Shown: piece by piece, positions 47,433-60,694 of the stretch
Numbering within the stretch: the first letter of the stretch is position 1
How the letters are laid out: each line of letters starts with the position of its first letter
DNA from: Rhipidocladum racemiflorum
Taxonomy: Eukaryota > Streptophyta > Magnoliopsida > Poales > Poaceae
Assembly (NCBI GenBank): GCA_036346355.1
Contig: CM070581.1
Coordinates: forward strand, 24,455,097 to 24,519,096
Direction: 5' to 3'
Length of the DNA stretch: 64,000 nt
Made by a program: the position numbers and the translations under genes
Notes under the pieces: generated by a model
The model's database searches: none
The model's input: the letters and a program-made list of their open reading frames with translations, nothing else
Told to the model about the DNA's origin: nothing

Positions 47433-47594
47433 TCACGCTAAGCAATTGAGAATAGAATGCGATCAATTTAGAGTCGATTAAAACATCACAAGAATCAGCT
47501 ATATAGCCGATTACAATAAGAGTTTTACAACCAAGCAGTACAAAACATTAAGCATTCAAACATTGTTTACAGCCAGCATGAAGCAATTACAGCC
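47433..47594. other. Gap between convergent Tat2 genes
   Basis: These 162 bases separate the pol stop (plus) from the opposite-strand gene stop (minus). They are AT-rich with no motif recognised, and any transcripts from the two strands would converge here. Confidence 0.55.
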
Positions 47595-47669
47595 CTAACC
47601 CGAGCAAATTGCTCCCATAGCTGACAACGCCGCGGCCTTCCCGATCGTTTCTTGGACGCCATCTACAAT
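47595..47669 (-). pseudogene. Tat2 opposite-strand gene, C-terminal end
   Basis: A minus-strand frame ends at TAG 47595-47597. It is the last 24 codons of the gene whose upstream part is at 63709-64000, and the frame is preserved once the solo LTR and one TSD copy are removed. The end is hydrophobic and Ala/Gly-rich (KAAALSAMGAICSG). I do not recognise the protein by name; by position it is the counterpart of the coiled-coil gene of Tat1. Confidence 0.72.
47665..47669. repeat. TSD ACAAT, left copy (solo LTR)
   Basis: ACAAT precedes TGTCGGGACAC at 47670 and recurs at 63704-63708. Confidence 0.9.
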
Positions 47670-50150
47670 TGTCGGGACACGAATGTGCAAATCCGGACCC
47701 TCTGTGTATTCAGCACTAGTCCAGGATCACGCTAGTGCACACAGTCTCAACATAGATGAATATCACAGTCATACACAACGGAAAAGAGAAATAACACAAA
47801 TATAGAATATAAACTATTGAACGACCTTAAGGTCAACCTTACATTTGTGAGGCCTTGACGGCTTCAACTCCAAATAAGTAGTAGAGAAACGAAGAACATC
47901 GGTGAATCCCATCAATACGCTACAGGCAACTGACAGGGTTCGACTCCTAGATAATCGCCTTCTCACGGAACTTGTTCTTCTTCGACGATGTAGACTTTTG
48001 CTCACTGGTGATTGTTTGTTTGCAAGGGGTGAGTACATAAAGCACTCAGCAAGTCATGCACAGAATGCAAGTCTAATAACTATATGCATGGCTTATTCCA
48101 AGTAACAGGCTGAATGGTTATTTTGCAGAAAAGCAACAATCATAAATAAACATAATAGATTGTAAAGCAGTAAAACAAATAATGACAGTAATAGATTTCA
48201 CAGTTATTCCACAAGTAAACCATTCCACATCCTTAAACAGTTATCACTTTTTCACAAGCAAACTGCCTCCAAACCCAAGATCAATTTTATGAAAATCTAA
48301 CCCTTGACTGTAATCCCCGAGCATTGTCCAGTACCGCGGACACGGCTATTCGAATAGATTTTACACTCTGCAGAGGTTATACACTTTACCCACAAGATAC
48401 AATCAACTCACCACGTCAGCCATGAATCGCCATACAAGAGTATGCGAATGAGTGATCATAACAAAGCCTTTCGGAAACTTCCAACTACACAAGTGAACCT
48501 CGCCGGTTTTTGCCATACACCACCCCTTCCCTTAACAAAGGCGAAGTATGGGACCGACATACCGTTGGACGGGTACCATGCCGCAGCCCTGGTACGCTCC
48601 CCCTTCAAGCTACACAAAAGATGTAGTTGACACCCCGAGGTACCACATGCAAGTTATTAGTAACTCAACTAGGTCCGTCCCATTACAGATATGTGGTTGT
48701 ATGATTGACTCAGTTCAAAGGCTTGCAAGGTTAAGTCCTTAGAGTGACCAGGGTAAGACTTACATCAATACTCTTAAAGAAAACCATCTCACCATCACTC
48801 ATACATATATCATGTTTCAAACAATCCCAACCGCCAAGCTGGCCCACCATAATTCTTGCCACTTGCCCCAGTCTAAATCATTTTATCACCCCAGTTGATT
48901 ATTGCGCAACACAATGCCAACAACAACTCAACATCCTTGAAGAAGCACGAAGGCCTCCGCATGTCAACATCATCGTGTCGGCAACACGTCACACCATTTC
49001 AAAATACATTGCATATTCCATTAATCAATATTGACATTTGCAATTCCAAAATGATGGCACGGACTCGTGCAGGTCTAAGCAAACTAATACGTTCTATCTA
49101 ACACATGTTGGTAATTTATTAGCTACCAACTATTAATCAACAAATGTAGGGTGACAAATGAATCATGGCATACAATCATTATAAGCAAGGTGGCGATAAC
49201 AAGTAGGTTGATTATCTAATCCCAAATTAATTGAAATCAGTTTAACTCAAACTAGCATGCAATAATTTGAAACAACATAAGTTTCAAAAATGGGATCAAC
49301 ATGGTCAAAGCACAACTTGCCTGGCCCTTGCAACTTTTACTGTTGTTTACTCTTTATCCTTGATTCTTGATCCTCGACCTTCGATCTTCACATCCTTGAT
49401 CTTCAGCCCGTAGAACGATTTCCGGACGACGCGTCTAACGATAAAGAAACAAAAATACAACAAAACTCAAAAGACAATTCAAATAAACTCCAAATTAAGA
49501 ACGAAGAGCATTGGCACAACGGCTTGGATGAAATTAGGAAGTTGAAAGGATTAGATCGAAGATTGGACAAGAGAGGATGGGCTTTCGGAAGACACCGAAA
49601 AGGGAAATATTAATAACTGGGAAAGAAAGAATACTATTCTGAAGAATATTTCTTCTGAAGTTATTATCTTGATTGGACAGACATTGACATATGGGCTCTC
49701 GATCTGTAGATCGGGTCCATAAAGATATGTTAGTTCACAATGAACTAAACTGATTTTCGAAGTTGACTTTTGTTGACCGAACGGACACAGTCAAACAAAA
49801 GAGAGACGGATAGATTAGATCGGGCACAAGGGCGTGACAGATGGCCAATGGTCTATCGACCAAGTCCACGAACGAAGTCTAGGTCAATGGTAGATTAGGT
49901 TTTCAGGGATAAGATAAGACAAGTGTCTTACCACGATTAAAACAACGGGAAAGATTGCAAAGATAACAACACGGCTCACGATGAACTTAGTCCATCGAAC
50001 CGGTCTTAGGTTAGGGTTTTGATTCGGCTTTGAAGATGATATGACGATGAGACTAGGCTCACGTCATGATGATAGAGAAGATGAGGACATCGCACTAGGG
50101 CTCTTGCATGAATGCACGCATGCGATGACAACGAAGCGATGAGAGCCAAG

Positions 50151-50346
50151 CATTAACGATGAAGCGTTAACGGCGGAACGTTAACGGCGGAGCGTTAACG
50201 GGGAAATATTAACGGTGGAATGTTAACAACGGAACGTTAACGGTGGAGCGTTAACGGTGAAACGTTAACGGCGGAATGTTAACAGTGGAACGTTAACGGC
50301 GAAACGTTAACGACGGAGCGTTAACGGTTGAACGTTAACGACGGAG
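50151..50346. repeat. 14-bp minisatellite, core CGTTAACG (solo LTR)
   Basis: About 14 units of RCGTTAACGRYGRA. Units vary in the last bases (GGCGGA, GGTGGA, GACGGA). The array is shorter than in the other two LTRs. Confidence 0.9.
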
Positions 50347-50969
50347 GTCAAACAATGATAGGATACTCATGAAACAAGGTAGCGACCGTCGGTGCAATGA
50401 CATGGCCGCGATAAAACGCTACCAAGGATGGCTAACCGATACGCGAACCGGCGGCAACAGCTAGGTTGAAAGATGATAGTTTTAGGCCGGAATCGGGCTC
50501 CGACGGCAAACGGAGACAAATAGAATTCTAAGGATGATCCAAAATAGTACAAGATTATCCACCGGATGCGACAACACAACCGGAGCAAACTAAAATAGCC
50601 GGCGTCAAAAGGCGACGCGCGGCGACGGCTAAACGGTGGCCTAAATATATAAAAAAATTTCGGAGGATGGGATGGCAAAGGGGGAATGTCTACCACGTAG
50701 AACGCGGCGAGACGAACTCAACGGTATAGGCCGATTTTGCGACGCCCCTCCGGATTGATCACAAACTGCCGATTAACAGGTTTCGGATCTAAACTTTGGA
50801 CGGCCATAACTTCTAGAATAATTATCGAAACTTGACGAAATTTGACCGAGAGCTAGATGGGACCAAGAGGCACATCGTGACATAGGTGGCTCGAAGAATT
50901 ACCTTATGGAACAGCGGGGAATGCGCGAGGATGATTGTCGCTGTCTGAAACGTAGTCTTATCGCGGTCT

Positions 50970-50974
50970 AATCG
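50970..50974. repeat. TSD AATCG, left copy (gag-only element)
   Basis: AATCG precedes TGTCGGGACCC at 50975 and recurs at 62743-62747. Confidence 0.92.
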
Positions 50975-53350
50975 TGTCGGGACCCGAATTTGCAAATCGA
51001 ACCCTCTGTGTATTCAGCACTAGTCCAGGATCACGCTAGTGCACACAGTCTCAACATAGATGAATATCACAATCATACACAGCGGAATAGTAAAAGTAAC
51101 TCAATAATAGAATATAAACTATTGAACGACCTTAAGGTCAACCTTACACTTGCGAAGCCTTGACGGCTTCAACTCCAAATAAGCGAATGAACGAAGAACA
51201 TCGGTGAATCCCATCAATACGCCACAGTAACCGATGGGTTCGACTCCTAGATAATCGCCTTCTCACGGAACTTCTTCTTCTTCGACGAGGTAGACTTTTG
51301 CTCACTGGTGATTGTTTGTTTACAAGGGGTGAGTACATAAAGCACTCAGCAAGTCATGCACAGAATGCAAGTCTAATAACTATATGCATGGCTTATTCCA
51401 AATGACAGGCTGAATGGTTATTTTGCAATAAACAACATTCACAAATATTCATAATAGATTGTAAAGCGGTAAAACAGATAATAATAGTAATAATTTCACA
51501 GTTGTTTCAAAAGTAAACCATACCACATCCTTAACTAATTATCACTTTTCCACAGGCAAACTGCCTCCAATCCCAAGTTCACTTTTATGAAAAGCTAACC
51601 CTTGACTGTAATCCCCGAGCATTGTCCAGTACCGTGGACTCGGCTATTCGAATAGGTTTTACACACTGCAGAGGTTATACACTTTACCCACAAGATACAA
51701 TCCACTCACCACGTCAGCCGTGAATCGCCATACAAGAGTATGCGAATGAGCGATCATAACAAAGTCTTTCGGAGGCCTCTAACTACACAAGTGAACCTCT
51801 CCGGTTTTTGCCCTACACCATCCCTTCCCTTAGCTAAGGCGAAGTATGGGACCGACATACCGTTGGATGGGTACCATGCCGCAGCCTGCACGCTCCCCTT
51901 CAATCTACACAAACGGTGTAGTTGACACCCCGAGGTACCACAAGTAAGTTATTAGCAACTTAATCAACTAGGTCCGTCCCATTCCGGACATGTGGTTGTA
52001 CGTTTGACTCAGTTCAAAGGCTTGCAAGGTGAAGTCCTTAGGGTGACCAGGGCAAGACTACCCGAAGAACCAAATCAACATCCCGATTACCACAACCGCC
52101 CACTGATCATTCTTGCCACATGTCCCGATCAAAAACTATTTATCAAACCCCAGTTGATTACCATGCACCACATGCCATCAACATCACATGATACCTTTCC
52201 AAACAGGTTCAATATATCATTAAGTCAATATTAACATTTGATTGTCCAAAATCATGTCATGAGCACGTAGCAGGTCTAAGCAGTATACTACAACGATCTA
52301 ATTTCCCCATGTTGGCAATTTAATAATGTCCAACCAGTAAACCACAACTAGGGTGACAAGGGGTCATGGCACATATTTAAATAATCAAGGTGTCATACAG
52401 CAAATTGGCATTTATCTAGTTTCCCATATTTAAATAAAGTATTTTCTAATTGAACTAGCATGCAATAAATTAAATCAAAATAGGTTTCAAAATAGGATCA
52501 ATATGGTCAAAGCATAACTTGCCTGGCCCTTGCAAACTTTACTGTCTTTTACTCTTTATCCTTGATCCTTGGTCCTCGATCTTCAACTTCCACTTTCTCG
52601 ATCCTCAGCTCGCTCGAACGACTTCCGGACAACACGTCTAACGATAAAGAAACACAAATACAACAAAACTCAAAAGACGATTCAAATAAACTCCAAATTA
52701 AGAACGAACAGCATTGGGCACAACAGCTGGGATAAAATTAGGAACTTGAAAGGATTGGATCAAAGATTGGACAAGAGAGGACGGGCTTTCGGAAAAACAC
52801 CGAAAAGGGAAAGATTAATAACTGGGAAACAAAGAATAATATTCCGAAGAATATTTCTTCCGAAGTTATTATCTTGATTGGACAGATAGCGACATATGGG
52901 CTCTTGATCTATAGATCGGGTGCATAAAAATATGTTAGTTCACAATGAACTAAACTGAAGCTCAAGGTTGACTTTTGTTGACCGAACGAAACACGGTCAA
53001 ACAAAAGAGAGACGGATAGATCGGGCACAGGGGTATGACAGATGGCCAATGGCCTATCGACCAAGTCCACGAAGGAATTCTCGATTAATGGCAGATTAGG
53101 TTTTCAGGGATAAGACAAGACAAGTGTCTTACCACGATTGAAACAACGGAAAAGATTGCAAAGATAACAACGTGGCTCACGATGAACTTAGTTCATCGAA
53201 CCGGTTTTAGGTTACGGTTTTGATTCGGCTTTGAAGGTGATATGACGATGAGACTAGGCTCACGTCATGATGATAGAGAAGACGAAGGCATCGCACTAGG
53301 ATCTGTGCATGAATGCACGCATGCGATGACAACGAAGCGATGAGAGCCAA

Positions 53351-53780
53351 GCGTTAACGATGAAGCGTTAACGGCGAAACGTTAACGACGGAGCGTTAAC
53401 GGTGAAGTGTTAACGGCGGAGCGTTAACGGTGAAACGTTAACGACGGAACGTTAACTACGGAGCGTTAACGGTGGAACGTTAACGACGGAGCGTGAACGG
53501 TGGAACGTTAACGGCAAAACGTTAACGGAGGAACGTTAACGACGAAACGTTAAGGGGGGAACGTTAACGGGAAAAACGTTAACGGAGGAACGTTAACGAC
53601 GGAGCGTTAACGACGAAACGTTAACGTCGGGAAAACGTTAACGGAGGAACGTTAACGACGAAACGTTAAGGGAGGAACGTTAACGGGAAAAACGTTAACG
53701 GAGGAACGTTAACGACGGAGCGTTAACGACGAAACGTTAACGTCGGGAAAACGTTAACGGAGGAACGTTAACGACGACAG
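53351..53780. repeat. 14-bp minisatellite, core CGTTAACG (3' LTR), expanded
   Basis: About 30 units. A higher-order duplication is visible: the run with AACGTTAACGGGAAAAACG followed by GGAGGAACG and GTCGGGAAAACG occurs twice (about 53545-53650 and 53660-53770). The 5' LTR has this run once. Confidence 0.9.
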
Positions 53781-54073
53781 TCAAACAATGATAGGAGACT
53801 TCATGAAGCGAAGTAGCGACCGTCGGTACAACGACATGGACGCGACAAAACGCTACCAAGGACGGCTAACCGGTGGGCGAACCGGCGGCACGGGCTAGGT
53901 TGAAAAACGACGGGTTTAGGCCGGAATCGGCTCCGACGGCAAACGGAGACCAAAAGAACCTTAATGATGGACCAAAACAGTACAATATGATCCACCGGAC
54001 GCGACAACACGGCCGGAGCGAACCAAAATAGCCGGCGTCAAAAGGCGACGCGCGGCGACGGCAAACGGTGGCC

Positions 54074-54090
54074 TAAATATATAAAAAAAA
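54074..54090 (-). promoter_or_regulatory. TATA-like box in the gag-only LTR (3' copy)
   Basis: On the minus strand it reads TATATATTTA after a T run. The same site is at 61316-61330 in the 5' LTR and 50642-50657 in the solo LTR. It is conserved in all three and lies upstream, in element direction, of the minisatellite. Confidence 0.5.
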
Positions 54091-55595
54091 TTCCGGAGGA
54101 TGGGATGGCAAAGGGAGAATGTCTACTGCGTAGAACGCGGTGAGACGAGCTCAACGGTATAGGCGGATTTTGCGGCGCCCTTCCGGATTAATCACAAACT
54201 AGCGATTAACGGGTTTCGGATCAAAACTTTGGACGGCCATAACTTCTAGAATAATGATCGGAACTTAACGAAATTTGACCGAAAGCTAGATGGGACCAAG
54301 AGGCACACCGTGACGCAGGTGGCTCGAAGAAATACCTTCTGGAACAGCGGAGAACGCGCGAGGAATTTTGCCGCTGTCTGGAACGCAGTCTGAACGGAGA
54401 ATTTATTTTTTTGCGCCAAATCCATAGGGCAAAACCTTGGGGAAAGATATGCATCCTGTAGAGGACATCCCCAGGAGTCTACACAAAAAATTTCACCATC
54501 GAACTCGAAAAATTGAGGGAGTTATGGCCTCGGCAAGATTCGAGATTGAAACGTCCATAACTTTTGATCCCGTGGACCAAATTGGCTGAATTTTGGACAG
54601 CAAACAGATGGTACCTTGTGGCACACAACGGAGAAGACGGATCTCAAAAAGAATCGACGAGCTGCCCGGCACGCGGCTTCAAAGTTCGGCCGGCGTTGGG
54701 CGACGTTCGGGCGACATTGGATGGATCTCGGAGTTTTGGAGATGATCCGGAGGTTGAAGATCCGTGGGAGAGATCATGGGAGGTCTACATGAGGTTAGGG
54801 TGGCGGCTAGGTCAAGAAAAATCAAGTTTGGGCGCGTTTGGAGCAAAAACGGGTCTTGTAGGCATTTTATCGAGCAGTTTCCGTGCATGAATCGGATCCG
54901 GGCGACGTGGGCCAATGGGGGCACGACACGTGTCCGTGGGGGGGCGCTGTGGGCTGGCACGCACGGCTGGGCCGTGGGCTGGCGCGTGGGCGCGCGGGAG
55001 AGGGGGGGCGAGGTGGGCCGGCCTGGCGCTGGCCCATGCGGGGCGCGCGGGAGGGAGCGGGTGAGGTGGGCCGTGCGCGTGGGAGGCGGCCCGGTTGGCG
55101 GCGTGGGCTGGTGGGAGGAGAGAGAGGGATGAGGCCCAAATCAATTTTCGAAATTTTGCAGCATTTTTCCAATAAAAACAATTCCAATAAATTAAAATAA
55201 ATCAATAGAGGCAATAAAAATACCAGAAAAATTCTAGAAAATATTTTGAGACATTTTGAACTCAAATAAAATATTTTCAGCAAAAATTTATGTAACCTTT
55301 TCCAAATAATTAATTAATTTCAATAAAAGGGCTTAATACAAAATGATTCCGATTAAATCCAATAAATAGCAAACGAGCTCCGAAAAATCTCAAAATTTAC
55401 AGGAAAACTTCTTGAAGCACAAGGAATCCAAATAAAATAAAATAAATTTTATTTGAGGTTTAGAATAATCAAATTAAATTGTTTTAGCTTTTAGAAAATT
55501 CAAATCAAGCTTTATAAATGCGAGAAAATCAACGAAAATTTTGGGAAGCTAAACTAAACCAAAATTTTTGAAAACCCAAATTTTGGGATGTTACA

Positions 55596-55610
55596 AATCT
55601 CCCCCCTTAA
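55596..55610 (-). other. Polypurine tract of the gag-only element
   Basis: The minus strand reads TTAAGGGGGGAGATT directly before TGTAACATCCC, nearly identical to 17906-17921 of the chromovirus. Confidence 0.85.
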
Positions 55611-55770
55611 CAGAATCTCGTCCCCGAGATTCAGGGCTGACTATAGAATTAGGTTCAGGGGGACTCAACTCTTGAGCTTCTTCAAACTTCCAAACAACTG
55701 CATACTGGACAGGGGTCGCTTCTGAACAAACGCTTGGTAACATTCAAAATTTTGTAGGCCGCTCCTTGCG
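55611..55770 (-). pseudogene. Chromodomain-like tail of the gag-only element
   Basis: The minus strand shows AYKILNVTKRLFRSD and, one frame over, VQYAVVWKFEEAQELSPPEP. Both lie in the right order and place (before the polypurine tract) for a decayed chromodomain (compare HPVRILDTMDRETRNK and RRVQWSNHEE at 17697-17885). Similarity is weak and split by a frame change, so this is a suggestion. Confidence 0.4.
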
Positions 55771-56121
55771 GATGAGATCCTCTTATAAGTTCACTGACTC
55801 CAACAGTGTCTACTTTTCTGGCACAAAAGGCACTTCTTCTGCGGAAAATCTTGATACTACCTTTGTCGGGAAATCTTGAACATCTCCTGCACTCATGCTG
55901 ACGTTTCTGGTAACTCCATTGATAGGCTCCTTGCTTCTGTTCCTGAACACTTGATTTTCTGCTTCTTCTAGAAATTGGACAAGCTGTATCTGACAACAAA
56001 GCTTACTTGCAATTACGCGGTCTTCAACAGGACTTGGACGGCATTCCGATTGGTCTGGCACTACCTTTGTCGGCTTGATTCTTCAGCATTGACTGAAACT
56101 CTGTATCAACTGAATACTCCT

Positions 56122-57781
56122 TCACAATTCACTTTCTGACGCAAGTGTCTCGGTAGGGGTAGGACTAGGATTGAAGTGGGCAGGTAAAACACCTTTTCTC
56201 CTAGGACAACTACTGTCAAAGTGTCCCGGCTCATTGCATCTGAAGTAACGCTTGTCTGACATCTGCTGGCTTCCACATGATGTAGCACCAGTCTTGGTAT
56301 TGGTAGGGGTAGAGCTGAGATCGATGCGATCCGCGGCGATCACCTTCTTCTGAGAGCAGTGGTTAGGAAAATTTCCTGGCTGACGACAAGCATAACAAAC
56401 TTTAGAGAGCAGGCTTCTTTCTTGAGAACGTTTCACCGGGTTGGTGTTATCAAAATTCTGGCTATCAAGGCGAGGCATAGGTGAAATTGTCTCGAACACA
56501 GCTTGAGCAGTATGGCGGCTGAGTTGTTGAGAGGCACTCCTCATTCGCTGTTGCAGTGGTCCTCCTTGGTTAGACTTCTGATGCTTGCGGTGGTCTTCCA
56601 ATTCCTTGCACTCATCTTCTAGGTCAAGGTCTTGTTAATCAACTCTTATTGCTTCAACTGACTCCTTAAGCAAGTTGCTTCCATAGTCTTACCACTCACT
56701 TTCTGTGTTATAATCTTTACTGATGTAATTTCTGGGATGATCATGGCTTTCGGCATTGCTTGATCTTTCTGTGGCATTCCTTAACAAATGACCTGACTCG
56801 CCACAGTGGTAACATGAACGTTTGGGTCATCGTGTCGGGTTGATGGGGCATTCTCTAGGCCAATGACCTCATTTATCACACAAGAAACAATTCCATGGTG
56901 ACCAAGTATTACTGATTTCTTGAGGTAGATGGATAGGGTTGACATGTTTCTTCTTCATTCCTTCACGTGGCACAGCTGGTGCGGATGACAATCCTTCTCT
57001 TTTTGCTAACTCTTGAGCAATGACAGCTCGAAAATTCTCTCGCTGATGCCGAGTCACAGCGGTCACTATTGGATCCGGGGAACATTGAGATGGGCAATGA
57101 TCCTGACCTTCACAAGGATAGCAGGTGATATTGCGCATAGGACATTCTCCCGGTAAATGGCTTCCTTCACAGCTGGAACAATTGATTACATGTTCATCAG
57201 CAGTGTGTCCTATTTCTCCACATCGGATGCATGCACGGTCTTCTAATTTGTTTGGTTGACAACACTTCAAAGAACAACGTCTCGGTATGGTATCGGGTGC
57301 AGGGGTTGTACACATCTCTGAACTTGTCGTAGTCACACTATCATTTGACGACGCAACAAACTGACGAAGGGCGGTGACAAACTCCAACCAAGTGTTAGTA
57401 TGTCCATCTTCCGAGGTGGCGTAGAAACCTTTCCTCCAGACTAATGCATCTCCTTTTAGCTGGCAAGTAGCATAGGGGACATTCTCTTCATCTTCACATT
57501 ACACCAAAGCTAGCTTCTCTTCTATGACACGAAGCCATATTTCTGCGTCTTTGAGAGTGGCTGATCCATCAAACGTGGGTGGTTACAAACTGATCCAAGT
57601 GTCGAATTGTCACGGTTGGTATGGTGGACGGTTGTTGGTCACAATCTGCTTTGACACTGACACCGGTAGTAGCAACTGAACTGACTTGAACTGCCTCAAA
57701 GTCACTGCTGTAGTTGATCATTTCCATCTTTTGTCCACTCCAGGGTTCAGGTAAGAGGGAAAAAGCATAGATGAGGTTCAA
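56122..57781 (-). pseudogene. gag: Gag with an extended zinc-knuckle array (gag-only element)
   Basis: Start ATG is taken at 57781 (MNLIYAFSLLPEPWSGQKME). After a one-base frame change near 57590 the retro-gag domain reads TFDGSATLKDAEIWL and later EFVTALRQFVASSND. From 57260 to 56200, in one frame, come seven zinc-knuckle-like motifs: CIRCGEIGHTADEH, CSSCEGSHLPGEC, CYPCEGQDHCPSQC, CFLCDK-stop-GHWPREC, CYHCGESGHLLRNA, CYACRQPGNFPNHC and a last one with Tyr for the first Cys (FRCNEPGHFDSSC). Two or three are canonical C-x2-C-x4-H-x4-C; the others have altered ligands or spacing. TGA stops at 56869 and 56827 interrupt the frame. The chromovirus gag shows only one knuckle. Confidence 0.85.
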
Positions 57782-58331
57782 GAATCCTATTGCGGGGAGA
57801 ACAGGTTTAACCCAAAAACTTATAGAAACAACTAAAAACTAGGTATGGTTGCTTATCCAAGCCTAAAAGCTTTGCAACACATACTGCACACTCAGCAAAC
57901 AAGAAAGAACCAAATTCCTAAGCACACAATAATCTAGCGTCTAAAAGGGTAACACTCCTATCTTAAGAGACGCGACTCTCACACATGAGTCTCAACTTAC
58001 TACTAAGCACTGGTTCTTCAAGCTTCTGGAACACTTCATCGATCCACTTCTCTTCGAGCTCGATGATTCCTTACTTCACGATCTTCAGGGTTGACGGCGA
58101 CATCCAGTACTTTCTCCTTAAGTGTGAAACATCGTTAACTATTCGGAACAACTCAGGTAAGATTTCCATTTAAATCGAAGGGAAGGATAGAACTTTCAGC
58201 AAAGAGGAAAGAATGGAAGAATAAGATAAGTCAAGAATGTATTATTCTTTCAAGTTAAATTTTCTCTTTAGAAAATAATTTTGAAGCTCCTAAAGACGGC
58301 CAATCTATCTAAGGTCAAGACCTACAGTCAG
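57782..58331 (-). other. Leader between primer site and gag (gag-only element)
   Basis: Untranslated stretch with parts shared with the chromovirus leader (for example the segment near 57870-57960 against 4800-4900, reversed). No gene is seen. Confidence 0.6.
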
Positions 58332-58347
58332 TATGGCTCTGATACCA
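58332..58347 (-). other. Primer binding site of the gag-only element (initiator-Met type)
   Basis: The minus strand reads TGGTATCAGAGCCATA, four bases inside the 5' LTR, identical to the site of chromovirus copy 1 over 16 bases. Confidence 0.9.
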
Positions 58348-60694
58348 CCTCTGTCGGGACCCGAATTTGCAAATTCGGACCCTCTGTGTATTCAGCACTA
58401 GTCCAGGATCACGCTAGTGCACACAGTCTCAACATAGATGAATATCACAATCATACACAGCGGAATAGTAAAAGTAACTCAATAATAGAATATAAACTAT
58501 TGAACGACCTTAAGGTCAACCTTACACTTGCGAAGCCTTGACGGCTTCAACTCCAAATAAGCAGCAGCGGAACGAAGAACATCGGTGAATCCCATCAATA
58601 CGCCACAGGCAACTGACAGGGTTCGACTCCTAGATAATCGCCTTCTCACGGAACTTCTTCTTCTTCGACGAGGTAGACTTTTGCTCACTGGTGATTGTTT
58701 GTTTGCAAGGGGTGAGTACATAAAGCACTCAGCAAGTCATGCACAGAATGCAAGTCTAATAACTATATGCATGGCTTATTCCAAATGACAGGCTGAATGG
58801 TTATTTTGCAATAAACAGCATTCACAAATATTCATAATAGATTGTAAAGCGGTAAAACAGATAATAATAGTAATAATTTCACAGTTGTTTCAAAAGTAAA
58901 CCATACCACATCCTTAACTAATTATCACTTTTCCACAGGCAAACTGCCTCCAATCCCAAGTTCACTTTTATGAAAAGCTAACCCTTGACTGTAATCCCCG
59001 AGCATTGTCCAGTACCGTGGACTCGGCTATTCGAATAGGTTTTACACTCTGCAGAGGTTATACACTTTACCCACAAGATACAATCCACTCACCACGTCAG
59101 CCGTGAATCGCCATACAAGAGTATGCGAATGAGCGATCATAACAAAGTCTTTCGGAGGCCTCTAACTACACAAGTGAACCTCTCCGGTTTTTGCCCTACA
59201 CCATCCCTTCCCTTAGCTAAGGCGAAGTATGGGACCGACATACCGTTGGATGGGTACCATGCCGCAGCCCTAGTACGCTCCCCCTTCAATCTACACAAAC
59301 GGTGTAGTTGACACCCCGAGGTACCACAAGTAAGTTATTAGCAACTTAATCAACTAGGTCCGTCCCATTCCGGACATGTGGTTGTACGTTTGACTCAGTT
59401 CAAAGGCTTGCAAGGTGAAGTCCTTAGGGTGACCAGGGCAAGACTACCCGAAGAACCAAATCAACATCCCCAGTGCCACAACTGGCCCACCTGATCATTC
59501 TTGCCACATGTCCCAGTCAAAAACTATTTATCAAACCCCAGTTGATTACCATGCACCACATGCCATCAACATCACATGATACCTTTCCAAACAGGTTCAA
59601 TATATCATTAAGTCAATATTAACATTTGATTGTCCAAAATCATGTCATGAGCACGTAGCAGGTCTAAGCAGTATACTACAACGATCTAATTTCCCCATGT
59701 TGGCAATTTAATAATGTCCAACCAGTAAACCACAACTAGGGTGACAAGGGGTCATGGCACATATTTAAATAATCAAGGTGTCATACAGCAAATTGGCATT
59801 TATCTAGTTTCCCATATTTAAATAAAGTATTTTCTAATTGAACTAGCATGCAATAAATTAAATCAAAATAGGTTTCAAAATAGGATCAATATGGTCAAAG
59901 CATAACTTGCCTGGCCCTTGCAAACTTTACTGTCTTTTACTCTTTATCCTTGATCCTTGGTCCTCGATCTTCAACTTCCACTTTCTCGATCCTCAGCTCG
60001 CTCGAACGACTTCCGGACAACACGTCTAACGATAAAGAAACACAAATACAACAAAACTCAAAAGACGATTCAAATAAACTCCAAATTAAGAACGAACGAC
60101 ATTGGGCACAAATAAATTGGGATAAAATTAGGAACTTGAAAGGATTGGATCAAAGATTGGACAAGAGAGGACGGGCTTTCGGAAAAACACCGAAAAGGGA
60201 AAGATTAATAACTGGGAAACAAAGAATAATATTCCGAAGAATATTTCTTCCGAAGTTATTATCTTGATTGGACAGATAGCGACATATGGGCTCTTGATCT
60301 ATAGATCGGGTGCATAAAAATATGTTAGTTCACAATGAACTAAACTAAAGCTCAAGGTTGACTTTTGTTGACCGAACGAAACACGGTCAAACAAAAGAGA
60401 GACGGATAGATCGGGCACAGGGGTATGATTAATGGCAGATTAGGTTTTCAGGGATAAGACAAGACAAGTGTCTTACCACGATTGAAACAACGGAAAAGAT
60501 TGCAAAGATAACAACGCGGCTCACGATGAACTTAGTTCATCGAACCGATTTTAGGTTACGGTTTTGATTCGGCTTTGAAGGTGATATGACGATGAGACTA
60601 GGCTCACGTCATGATGATAGAGAAGACGAAGGCATCGCACTAGGATCTGTGCATGAATGCACGCATGCGATGACAACGAAGCGATGAGAGCCAA

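Larger units (their letters stand above)
50975..55595 (-). repeat. 3' LTR of the gag-only element
   Basis: It is 4621 bp, TGTCGGGACCC to GGGATGTTACA. It is longer than the 5' LTR because its minisatellite is larger and because it keeps two segments (about 53038-53084 and 54549-54638) that the 5' LTR lacks. Confidence 0.93.

Noticed and set aside
53351..53780. CRISPR-like regular repeat array
   Set aside because: Repeats are contiguous 14-base units without unique spacers, in a plant LTR, so it is a minisatellite.
58497..58721. Minus-strand frame beginning MYSPLANKQSPVSKSL, also at 47814-48038 and 51144-51338
   Set aside because: All copies are in LTRs of one family, the frame is cut in 51144-51338, and differences do not favour silent sites. 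A leader uORF cannot be excluded but is not supported.
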